From the NCBI GenBank assembly GCA_023248095.1, contig JAHFFF010000020.1, positions 1 to 15,599 of the forward strand: a DNA stretch of 15,599 bases. The letters run 5' to 3'. The first letter of the stretch is position 1. The number at the start of each line of letters is the position of its first letter. The position numbers and the translations under genes were made by a program. The DNA comes from Candidatus Omnitrophota bacterium. Its GTDB lineage: Bacteria > Omnitrophota > Gorgyraeia > 1-14-0-20-64-10. The notes beneath the pieces were generated by a model, which ran no database searches, was not told the origin of the DNA, and was given only the letters and a program-made list of their open reading frames with translations. This document shows positions 7,168 through 13,681 of this stretch, one piece after another.

Positions 7168-8572
7168 GTTCTTGGACCTGCGGGCTCATCACGATGGGTT
7201 CCGGCCAAGGGCGGGGATGACCTTCTTCCGGGAGTTTTCGGGTCGCGTCGATACCCATCTTCGAACCGTAATTCCACTGAGGCGATGCGTGGTTCAAGGT
7301 ATCGACCGGGCCTTCCGTGAAGAAGCAGTCCCGCTGGGGATCGATGTTCATGAAGGCAAGCCAGGCCACCTCGCTCAGGCTGTGGACGTCCACCCAGTCG
7401 TCCACCACGACGATCACCTTGGTAAACATGAGCTGGCCCAATCCCCAAAGGGCATGCACCGCCTTGCGGGCCTGGCCGGGATAAGATTTCTTGATGGAGA
7501 CAATGACGGCGTTGTTGAAGATCCCCGCCGCCGGGAAGTTCATGTCGATGATCTCCGGCACCAGCTTCCGGATGATCGGTAGGAAGACCCGCTCAGTCGT
7601 CTTGCCGAGCCAGACATCCTCCATGGGGGGCTTGCCGACGATGGTGGTGAGGTAGACCGGATTGCGCCTGTGCGTGATGGCGGTGACATGGCAGACAGGG
7701 TACGGCTCCGGAAGAGAGTAATAGCCGGTGTGGTCGCCGAACGGCCCTTCCTCTTGCAACTCTCCCACTTGAACGTATCCCTCGATTACGATCTCCGCCT
7801 GCGCGGGAACCTCCAGCTCCACGCTGACCCCCTTCACCAGCTCCACCGGCTCCTTGCGCAGGAATCCGGCGAACAGGTACTCATCGATCTCCGGCGGCAG
7901 CGGTGCGCTGGCGACGTAGACCGATGCGGGATCTCCTCCGAGCGCGATCGCCACCGGCATCTTTTCCCCTTTGGCGTAGCCGCGCCAATGCTCCGCCCCA
8001 TCCTTGTGAAGCTGCCAGTGCATGAGCAGGGTCCGGTCATCCACCACCTGCAGCCGGTACAGCCCGACGTTCCGCTTGGCCGTAGCCTTGTTGCGGGTGA
8101 TCGTGGCCCCCAGCGTGATGTACCGGCCGGCATCCTTGGGCCAGCACTGGAGGATCGGCAGCATGCCCAGGGAGGGCCGGTCCTTGATCACCACCTCCTG
8201 GCACGGCGCGCGGGAAACCACCCTCGGCGGAAACTGCGCCATCTCCGCCAACTTCGGAAGCAGGCTCAACTTCTCGACCAGCCCAGTCGGGTTGGGGATC
8301 TCCAGTAATTTCTCGATGCGGGCGGGGATCTCGTTGAGGTCGCCGACGCCGAGTGCCAACTCCATCCGCTTCTTCGTCCCGAACAGATTGATCGCTACCG
8401 GGAAGGCGGAACCCTTCACCTGCTCAAACAGCAGCGCAGGTCCGCCGGTCTTCATCACCCGATCCGCAATCTCGGCGATCTCAAGGTGAGAATCCACGGG
8501 AACCCGGATGTGCTTGAGCTCTCCGCGCCGTTCCAGCTCCTCAACAAACTCCTGCAGGTTTCTGAACGCCAT
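7133..8572 (-). CDS. ubiD: UbiD-family decarboxylase for menaquinone synthesis (MqnL-type)
   Basis: UbiD enzymes use prenylated FMN to remove an aromatic carboxylate. In futalosine organisms the homologue is thought to act on the prenylated 1,4-dihydroxy-6-naphthoate ring. The protein has 479 residues, normal for the family. The signature NVGLYRLQ (168-175) includes the catalytic-type R173. EEGPFGDHTGYYS (274-286) supplies E275 and D280, matching the Glu/Asp pair of the active site. LGGDPA and PPMEDVWLGKTTERVFLP are also conserved. The ATG is at 8570-8572, preceded by a strong AAGGAGG, although the 13-base spacing is slightly long. A 65-base gap separates it from menG, the widest gap in this part of the string. 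Its cofactor supplier UbiX lies 5.3 kb downstream, beyond the glycosyltransferases. Confidence 0.93.
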   Translation of the reverse strand: MAFRNLQEFVEELERRGELKHIRVPVDSHLEIAEIADRVMKTGGPALLFEQVKGSAFPVAINLFGTKKRMELALGVGDLNEIPARIEKLLEIPNPTGLVEKLSLLPKLAEMAQFPPRVVSRAPCQEVVIKDRPSLGMLPILQCWPKDAGRYITLGATITRNKATAKRNVGLYRLQVVDDRTLLMHWQLHKDGAEHWRGYAKGEKMPVAIALGGDPASVYVASAPLPPEIDEYLFAGFLRKEPVELVKGVSVELEVPAQAEIVIEGYVQVGELQEEGPFGDHTGYYSLPEPYPVCHVTAITHRRNPVYLTTIVGKPPMEDVWLGKTTERVFLPIIRKLVPEIIDMNFPAAGIFNNAVIVSIKKSYPGQARKAVHALWGLGQLMFTKVIVVVDDWVDVHSLSEVAWLAFMNIDPQRDCFFTEGPVDTLNHASPQWNYGSKMGIDATRKLPEEGHPRPWPEPIVMSPQVQELVTRRWSEYNL

Positions 8573-8585
8573 GGCCAGCCTAACC

Positions 8586-8592
8586 CCTCCTT
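8586..8592 (-). promoter_or_regulatory. Shine-Dalgarno site of ubiD
   Basis: CCTCCTT on the plus strand reads AAGGAGG on the coding strand, 13 bases before the ubiD ATG. It is one of only two full-strength Shine-Dalgarno sequences seen in the intergenic gaps of this string; most other genes start by overlap. This suggests ubiD is initiated independently. Confidence 0.6.
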
Positions 8593-8606
8593 ACGTTATG
8601 GCAGAC

Positions 8607-8635
8607 AGAATAACAGGCTCGTACAGGTGAGGCAA
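8607..8635 (-). promoter_or_regulatory. Possible internal sigma-70-like promoter before ubiD
   Basis: On the coding strand, TTGCCT (8630-8635) and TATTCT (8607-8612) are separated by exactly 17 bases. Each matches four of six consensus positions. It lies in the only sizeable gap between menG and ubiD and would let ubiD and the downstream genes be transcribed separately. Chance matches of this quality are common, so this is only a candidate. Confidence 0.25.
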
Positions 8636-8637
8636 GC

Positions 8638-9450
8638 TCACCGAGGGCGCAATGCCTGATAAAGGACCACAATCCCGCCTTGGAGAGGCTCCGCCTGGAC
8701 CTGCGTGAATCCCGCCGAGCTGAGCAGACCCACGACCTCTCCGGGATCCATGAAGCTCAGGATGGAGCGGCGCAGGTAAAGGAAGGGCCAGATTCTTCCG
8801 GTGGTCAGAACACCGATCAGCGGAACGGCTGCCGTTAACCAGACGCTGTGCCCGAGCCGAAGCAGGAGGTTTTTGGGCCGGCCGAATTCCAGCAGGGCGA
8901 TCCGCCCATCCGGCCGCACCACCCGGTGCAGTTCGCGGAAAGTGGCGGAAAGGTCGCTGACGTTGCGCAGGGCGAAACCGATCGTCGCGCCGTGGAAGCT
9001 CCCCCCGGAAAACGGCAAGCTCTCTGCGCGAGCCTGCGCGAATTCCACGTGCCATCGGGCAAGCGGATGCCGCCCCAACTTTCTCGCGGCGGAGGAAAGC
9101 ATGGGCCCGGAGAGGTCGCAGGCGGTCACCTTACCCAAGGGCACCAACTGCAGGATCGCCTCTGTCGCCAGATCACCCGTCCCGCTGGCCAGATCCAGCA
9201 CCCGCATCCCGGGAACGAGGTTTAAGCTCCGGATGGTTCTGCGCCGCCAGCTCCGATCCAACCCCAAGCTCGCGATCCGGTTGAACAGGTCGTAGCGGGG
9301 CGTGATCGTATCGAAGAGCCGGCGGACGAACCCTTCCTTAGAACATGCTCCGGTTGGGGACGAAGGTGACGACGCCGCGCGCGTCGTCGAAGCAGATTTG
9401 GTACCGCCGGAAGAGGTCCCGGCGCCCCAAAAGATTGAAATCAATGTCAA
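8638..9450 (-). CDS. ubiE: Demethylmenaquinone methyltransferase (MenG/UbiE family), start uncertain
   Basis: This SAM-dependent enzyme C-methylates demethylmenaquinone, the last step of menaquinone synthesis. Family signatures are RRLFDTITPRYDLFNR, SAM motif I VLDLASGTGDLA, PFSGGSFHGATIGFALRNV and a C-terminal GGIVVLYQALRP. Homology begins only at residue 38 of the open frame (KEGFVRRLFD). The 37 residues before it are Ser/Thr/Gly-rich and lie wholly inside the upstream protease gene. In-frame start codons are just TTG at 9448-9450 and 9442-9444, giving about 110 bases of overlap. An ATG at 9344-9346 sits exactly where the family should begin, but one base out of frame: without one T at 9342-9343 it would read MSKEGFVRRLF. 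An indel error, a +1 shift or a non-standard start are all possible. The coordinates give the full open frame; the mature gene probably begins near 9346. Confidence 0.88.
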   Translation of the reverse strand: MTLISIFWGAGTSSGGTKSASTTRAASSPSSPTGACSKEGFVRRLFDTITPRYDLFNRIASLGLDRSWRRRTIRSLNLVPGMRVLDLASGTGDLATEAILQLVPLGKVTACDLSGPMLSSAARKLGRHPLARWHVEFAQARAESLPFSGGSFHGATIGFALRNVSDLSATFRELHRVVRPDGRIALLEFGRPKNLLLRLGHSVWLTAAVPLIGVLTTGRIWPFLYLRRSILSFMDPGEVVGLLSSAGFTQVQAEPLQGGIVVLYQALRPR

Positions 9451-9751
9451 ACCCTCGAGGTACTCCGAACGTGATGGATAAACGGTGATCGCCCAGCTTG
9501 ACCCAAAGACGGTGGAGGCTGATCTGATGCGTCTGCCCGCCGCTGGTGGTCACGGCCATCCTTCTCGCCTTGATCCTAAGAAGCCCGAGCCTCCGGGCCT
9601 CGGTGACGGTCAGGATGCTGTAGGCGGCGCCGGAATCCAGATAGCCCCAGATCCGGCGCCAGCGATGCCCGGCCAGCACCTTGATGGGGATCACCGGAGC
9701 GCCGGCCTCCCGATAATGCCGGTATGGAAAACGAATGATGGCCGGCTTCAC
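9338..9751 (-). CDS. Retropepsin-like aspartic protease, single-domain
   Basis: The 137-residue protein has the hallmark YLDSGAAYSIL (37-47), a D-S-G-A active-site loop with D39. A later hydrophobic NLLGRRDLFRRYQICFD (106-122) corresponds to the second conserved 'LGR.DF' flap-to-helix segment of bacterial retropepsin-like domains. Such proteins carry one aspartate per chain and act as homodimers. No signal peptide or membrane segment is seen, so it should be cytosolic unless exported with a partner. The start is GTG at 9749-9751, which overlaps the previous stop as GTGA. The end runs into the menG start problem: its last codons are AGC ATG TTC TAA. Following a secreted fibre-like gene with a 4-base overlap suggests the two are made together, but processing of that protein is only a guess. 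Confidence 0.8.
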   Translation of the reverse strand: MKPAIIRFPYRHYREAGAPVIPIKVLAGHRWRRIWGYLDSGAAYSILTVTEARRLGLLRIKARRMAVTTSGGQTHQISLHRLWVKLGDHRLSITFGVPRGFDIDFNLLGRRDLFRRYQICFDDARGVVTFVPNRSMF

Positions 9752-11385
9752 GAACCTGGTACTTCCACCTGTAAAGCTGGGATATCTTTTCGCACTGCTT
9801 TCACCTCCCAGTAGAACTCACCTGCCGGCTCCGTCCCAAAAACTCCAAAGGCCCCCTCCTTCACCCCCGTTGCACTCAAGAGAAAAGGCTTCTGGCCCCT
9901 CGGCGTCAATTGGACCGTCCGATCTTTCTCCCGCGTCAACGCCTCGAAGTAATCAGGGAGAACCACCTTCGCCCTTCCATCCGCCAGCTTCCCCTCACCC
10001 CGGTAATACACCGCTGCCTCCGGACCCTCCAAGGAAGCATGAACCAACCGATACCCCGGCCGGCTGGGGTGATCGATCACGAACGACTTCGCACCGGATA
10101 CCGCCAGATTGCCGTAGATCTGTACGCTCTTCGCGCCCACATCCATACCTATACTCCCATCGGCACTGAGTGCAAAACGCGCCTTCCAACCAGCATCCGT
10201 CGCGGTAAGATTTTGAAAAAGGACGAAGTTCCCATCTTGGCAGTTAAGCATGACGAGTGGTTGCCCAGGGTCTGGATAATTCCATCTCGTCCCGTCCCAC
10301 CATGCGTTGTTCGAGTAAAAAGCTGCGTTCCTCCAACCAATATTTGGCGTACTCGATAGGTAAGCACTCCCCAGTCGAAAGACCGCACCCAGAGGCAACT
10401 CCAACTGAAACGAAGGGTTGGTGACCCCAATCCCCACGTTACCATTCGCGTTGATCCGCACCCTTGTTTGATTGTTCGTCATGATCTCCAGTGGATCATT
10501 CGACGCAGTCCCCACCACCCCCAGATCCGGCGCCGCCACCAGCTGTACCTGCGACGGATTTGTCCCGGTTCGCTCCACCAGAAAATCCGCGTTGGGATTG
10601 GCCGCGCTCCCGGCAACTGAGACATGCAGCTCTCCCTGCGGATTGGTTGTTCCTATCCCCACATTTAACGTTCCCGTTCCTGCTCCGGGCATGAACAACG
10701 TCTTGCTGGCAGCATTGTCCGTACCCGTCACCTGCAACCGTCCCATCGGCGCAGTGGTGCCTATCCCCACATTGCCAGTCCCTTGTTGAATGGATAGCCG
10801 GATCGCACTATCCGCATCGGAATAGATGCCTAGATCCTCCGTGCCATCGTTGCGCGAGCCGATCGTCCACTTCAGCGCACCCGCCGTCAGCAACTGTAGA
10901 CCGTTGTAGAAATTGACATTGTTGCTGCGGTTTGCCATGAACAACGCTGTTCCCGTTCCGCCACCGTTGGCGTACACATTCCCCTTCACCTCCAAACGCT
11001 GAGTCGGCGGGTTCACCGACGTAAAACCGGATCCTATCCCGACCAGAAGGTCCGGTATGCCTGCCGCCCCAGTGTCCAGCCCTGGTGTGAACAGCACGTA
11101 ACTGGACTGATCGTTGTATCCCACGATGTGCAGGGGACCCAGCGGAGTCGTTGTCCCGATTCCTACTGAATCATAGATGAATGCCTGCCCATCGTTTGGT
11201 GTTACCGTTGCGTAAGGTGTCCCCACCGTGAGGCTCCGGAGGTGCAGGTCCGGCGTCGACGGTGCCGGATAGTAGGTCACCAGTTCGATCGTTTCCGCCC
11301 AAGCGGCAGGGCAGAATAAAAAAGCGGCAATCCCACTCATCACCCATATGAATCCAATCCAACGAACGATGCAGAGGTGCTTCAT
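9748..11385 (-). CDS. Secreted fibre-like surface protein with VGIGTT repeats
   Basis: The 545-residue protein has a signal peptide at its N-terminus: charged MKHLCIVRW, a hydrophobic core, then AWA before ETIELVTYYPAP, with predicted cleavage after residue 30. The middle holds about five degenerate units built on VGIGTT.P.G.L.V, near residues 74, 115, 206, 242 and 317. Such units are typical of trimeric fibre or adhesin-like beta structure. The C-terminal KSFVIDHPSRPGYRLVHASLEGPEAAVYYRG region (433-463) and the following LPDYFEALT recur at the ends of many bacterial and tail-fibre-like proteins (recalled) and may form a folding or chaperone module. The function is unknown; a surface appendage or adhesin is the best guess. 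The ATG overlaps the bioDA stop as ATGA, which is a strange partner for a biotin gene. No phage genes accompany it. Confidence 0.8.
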   Translation of the reverse strand: MKHLCIVRWIGFIWVMSGIAAFLFCPAAWAETIELVTYYPAPSTPDLHLRSLTVGTPYATVTPNDGQAFIYDSVGIGTTTPLGPLHIVGYNDQSSYVLFTPGLDTGAAGIPDLLVGIGSGFTSVNPPTQRLEVKGNVYANGGGTGTALFMANRSNNVNFYNGLQLLTAGALKWTIGSRNDGTEDLGIYSDADSAIRLSIQQGTGNVGIGTTAPMGRLQVTGTDNAASKTLFMPGAGTGTLNVGIGTTNPQGELHVSVAGSAANPNADFLVERTGTNPSQVQLVAAPDLGVVGTASNDPLEIMTNNQTRVRINANGNVGIGVTNPSFQLELPLGAVFRLGSAYLSSTPNIGWRNAAFYSNNAWWDGTRWNYPDPGQPLVMLNCQDGNFVLFQNLTATDAGWKARFALSADGSIGMDVGAKSVQIYGNLAVSGAKSFVIDHPSRPGYRLVHASLEGPEAAVYYRGEGKLADGRAKVVLPDYFEALTREKDRTVQLTPRGQKPFLLSATGVKEGAFGVFGTEPAGEFYWEVKAVRKDIPALQVEVPGS

Positions 11386-13535
11386 CGGGATTTGATCTCC
11401 TCCTGTTTTTGAGTGATCATTCCAATGCTTAAGTAGGTTTCACGGCACAACAGACGAAGCTCTTCTTGAGAAATGGCCAGCGGCGGCATAAGCACGATCA
11501 CGTTGCCCAGCGGTCGAAGGAAAATTCCTCTGTTTCGCAGATACTGACATATCTGAATCCCCATTTTCTGCTCCCAGGGGTAAGGTTGTCGAGTCTTTTT
11601 CTCCTCCACCAGCTCAATCCCGGCGATGAGGCCCCTTTGCCGGATCTCTCCCACGTGGGGAAGGCTCCGAAATTGGGCCAACTCCTTTTGAAACAGACGG
11701 ATCTTGGGCTGAAGTCTCTGGAGGATTCGCTCCCGGTGGAAGAGGCGCAGGTTTTCCAAGGCCACGGCGCAGGCCAAGGGATTCCCCGTGTAGCTGTGGC
11801 CGTGGAAGAAGGTCCGCAAGGAGGAGTAGGAACCGAGGAACCCCCGATAGACGCGGTCGGTGGTGAGCGTCGCCGCCAGGGGAAGATACCCGCCGGTGAG
11901 CCCCTTGGCCAAACAGAGGAAATCCGGCCTCACCCCCTCCACCTCGCAGGCGAACATCTTTCCGGTCCGGCCGAACCCTACCGCCACCTCGTCGGCAATC
12001 AGGAAAAGGCCGTGGCGCCGGCATAATCGCTCCACCCGTTTGAGCCATCCCGTCGGCTGAGTGATGATTCCCGCCGCGCCCTGAACCAGCGGCTCCACCA
12101 CCACGGCAGCCACCTCCTCTCCACGTTCGGATAGGATTTTCTTCAGGGATCTTAAGGAGGCTTCACCGCTCGTACCCCGATAGGGATAGGGGGCCGGCAC
12201 CTTGAATCCCTTGAACAACAGTGGGCCATAAACGTGGTGAAACAGATCGATTCCACCCACGCTGACGGAGCCGAGGGTGTCGCCGTGGTAGGCGTTGACA
12301 AAATGGACGAACCGGCGCCGGCGGGGCTGCCCGTTCTGCTGCCAGTACTGGAACGCCATCTTCAGCGCGATCTCCACCGCCGTGGAGCCGCTGTCGGAAT
12401 AGAAGGCTCGGGTGAGACCTTTCGGCGCGATTCGCAAAAGTTCCTCCGCCAGTTCAATGGAAGGGACATTCGCCGCACCCAGCAGGGTCGAGTGGGCAAT
12501 CTTCCCAAGCTGAGCCCTCAGCGCCCGATCCAGCGCCGGGTGGCGGTGGCCGTGAAGATTGACCCACAGGGAGGAAACCCCATCGAGATAGCGCCTGCCC
12601 TGTAGGTCGATGAGGTGGACTCCATCGCCGGACTCCACGATGAGCGGCTCCTGTTTTTCCCAATCGGCCATCTGGGTGAAGGGATGCCAGATTCGTTTGC
12701 GGTCCAGGCGGCTCAGGCGCCGTGCATTCGTGCGCCGCTTAGAGAAACGGGCTCGAACTTCCTTCAACAGTGGATCGGCCCGCAGATGCCGGGCAACCTT
12801 GCGTGGAGAAGGGGAGGAAAGCTGCGGGACAATCCCGAAGACCGGTAGCCCGGACAATTTCCGGATCACCTGCGGATTGGTTCTCTCCGCCAAGGAGGGA
12901 TTCCGGCTGCGCCGGTTCAGCACGACCCCTAAAACCTCCAGTCCCTCGGAACGGACCGCCTCAATGGTCAACAGCGTATGATTGATCGTGCCCAAACCGG
13001 CCCGGGCCACGATGAGAAGGGGCAACCGCAGCCTCCGGATCAGATCGGCCACCGTCCGCTGGGAATCGAGCGGAACGGAAAGCCCGCCGATCCCTTCCAC
13101 CAGCATGAAGTCGTGGCGCTGGGACAGCGTCAGGAACGCCTGCTCGACCCGCTCGAATGAAATTCGTGCATCGCCAGGCCGCTCACCCTGAGCTTGTCGA
13201 AGGGCCACCCAGGGAGCCACGGGAGGTTCAAAGCGGTAGGGACAAACCAGTTCGATGGGATCGGAAGAGCTGCTTGCTTTAAGGAGAGACTCCGCATCCT
13301 CGGAGAGAAGCTGGCCGTTCCTGCGCAGGCAACCGGTGGCAACCGGCTTCATCACCCCAACGTCCACCCCGCGCCGCCGGAAGGCATCGGCCAAGGCGGC
13401 GGTGATCACCGTCTTGCCTACCTCGGTGTCCGTCCCCGTGATGAACAACCCCGGTGAAGGGCCGGCGATGGGGCTGGGTTTCGCAGGACGCGGCCGGTCT
13501 CCTCGGCCTTCGGCCTCGTCGGTCAGGGTCCTCAC
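11382..13535 (-). CDS. bioDA: Bifunctional dethiobiotin synthetase / DAPA aminotransferase (BioD-BioA fusion)
   Basis: One uninterrupted frame carries two biotin enzymes. In the 717-residue reading, BioD occupies about residues 30-265: P-loop GTDTEVGKT (34-42), MKPVATGC and VEGIGGLSVPL (146-156). BioA follows: WHPFTQM (283-289), YSDSGSTAVEIALKMA, YHGDTLG, ADEVAVGFGRTG (514-525), the PLP lysine in CLAKGLTGG (K544) and HGHSYTGNPLA (578-588). Thus BioA would make 7,8-diaminopelargonate and BioD would close the ring to dethiobiotin in the same polypeptide. Residues 112-119 (LRQAQGER) are encoded by the dispersed repeat. The start is unsure: homology begins at a TTG (13446-13448) with no Shine-Dalgarno. 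GTG at 13533-13535 overlaps a mini-ORF stop as GTGA. The frame is open to ATG 13704-13706, but that extension has no protein-like character. The stop overlaps the next start as ATGA. Confidence 0.93.
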   Translation of the reverse strand: MRTLTDEAEGRGDRPRPAKPSPIAGPSPGLFITGTDTEVGKTVITAALADAFRRRGVDVGVMKPVATGCLRRNGQLLSEDAESLLKASSSSDPIELVCPYRFEPPVAPWVALRQAQGERPGDARISFERVEQAFLTLSQRHDFMLVEGIGGLSVPLDSQRTVADLIRRLRLPLLIVARAGLGTINHTLLTIEAVRSEGLEVLGVVLNRRSRNPSLAERTNPQVIRKLSGLPVFGIVPQLSSPSPRKVARHLRADPLLKEVRARFSKRRTNARRLSRLDRKRIWHPFTQMADWEKQEPLIVESGDGVHLIDLQGRRYLDGVSSLWVNLHGHRHPALDRALRAQLGKIAHSTLLGAANVPSIELAEELLRIAPKGLTRAFYSDSGSTAVEIALKMAFQYWQQNGQPRRRRFVHFVNAYHGDTLGSVSVGGIDLFHHVYGPLLFKGFKVPAPYPYRGTSGEASLRSLKKILSERGEEVAAVVVEPLVQGAAGIITQPTGWLKRVERLCRRHGLFLIADEVAVGFGRTGKMFACEVEGVRPDFLCLAKGLTGGYLPLAATLTTDRVYRGFLGSYSSLRTFFHGHSYTGNPLACAVALENLRLFHRERILQRLQPKIRLFQKELAQFRSLPHVGEIRQRGLIAGIELVEEKKTRQPYPWEQKMGIQICQYLRNRGIFLRPLGNVIVLMPPLAISQEELRLLCRETYLSIGMITQKQEEIKSR
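13181..13203. repeat. Dispersed palindromic repeat, copy 2 (inside bioDA)
   Basis: GCTCACCCTGAGCTTGTCGA plus three bases is the opposite-orientation copy of the repeat at 1214-1236, with 20 of 23 positions matching. Here it lies in the BioD part of the fusion, in the loop between PYRFEPPVAPWVA and the ARISFERV helix. It is read in frame as LRQAQGER without a stop. The loop seems several residues longer than in ordinary BioD. The inverted arms of copy 1 are only partly kept here. Confidence 0.75.
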
Positions 13536-13681
13536 TTGCTCGGACCCATCGCCAACCGTGGCCTCCTTATTCGTCGGCCGGCGATCCCAGCGTGCCCGTC
13601 CGCTCGTCGATGGCCCTCGCTCGTCCCCATCCAAGCAGCTCGAGGGGGACACCATGCCCGCTCGGGCCACCCATGCCTGCT
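13449..13681 (-). other. GC-rich structured stretch before bioDA
   Basis: This is the only stretch over 200 bases in the window without a homology-supported protein. The bioDA frame stays open through it, but its translation is Arg/Gly/Pro/Ser-rich and resembles no BioD N-terminus. It holds several perfect inverted repeats: 9 bases at 13464-13472 with 13545-13553, 6 bases at 13526-13531 with 13542-13547, 6 bases at 13623-13628 with 13645-13650, and a tight GCCCGCTCGGGC hairpin at 13656-13667. The first two pairs can nest or compete, since they share bases 13545-13547. A structured leader, a small RNA or a dispersed element are all possible; it does not match a riboswitch class I can recognise. 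Confidence 0.45.
13532..13568 (-). promoter_or_regulatory. Strong Shine-Dalgarno with five-codon mini-ORF coupled to bioDA GTG
   Basis: AAGGAGG (coding strand, 13562-13568) is followed 12 bases later by ATG (13547-13549), reading M-G-P-S-K and then TGA at 13532-13534. An in-frame TTG six bases upstream of this ATG sits at ideal spacing and would give seven codons. The TGA overlaps a GTG at 13533-13535 that is in the bioDA frame, forming GTGA, the same junction type used at 9748-9751. This could be a leader peptide that delivers ribosomes to bioDA. It could also be chance, or the trace of an indel near the true start. Confidence 0.35.

Noticed and set aside
10600..11180. Tandem or CRISPR-like repeats from recurrent GTTGGNATNGGNAC-type segments
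   Set aside because: These encode the VGIGTT protein motif at irregular spacing with divergent DNA. They are protein repeats, not direct repeats with spacers.
9748..11385. Prophage remnant suggested by the tail-fibre-like protein
   Set aside because: No capsid, terminase, integrase or tail genes are nearby. The gene has a signal peptide and is coupled to metabolic genes, so a cellular surface protein is more likely.
13656..13667. GCCCGCTCGGGC as a terminator after the gene at 13682-15106
   Set aside because: The stem is only five bases with a two-base loop and is not followed by a T-run on the coding strand.
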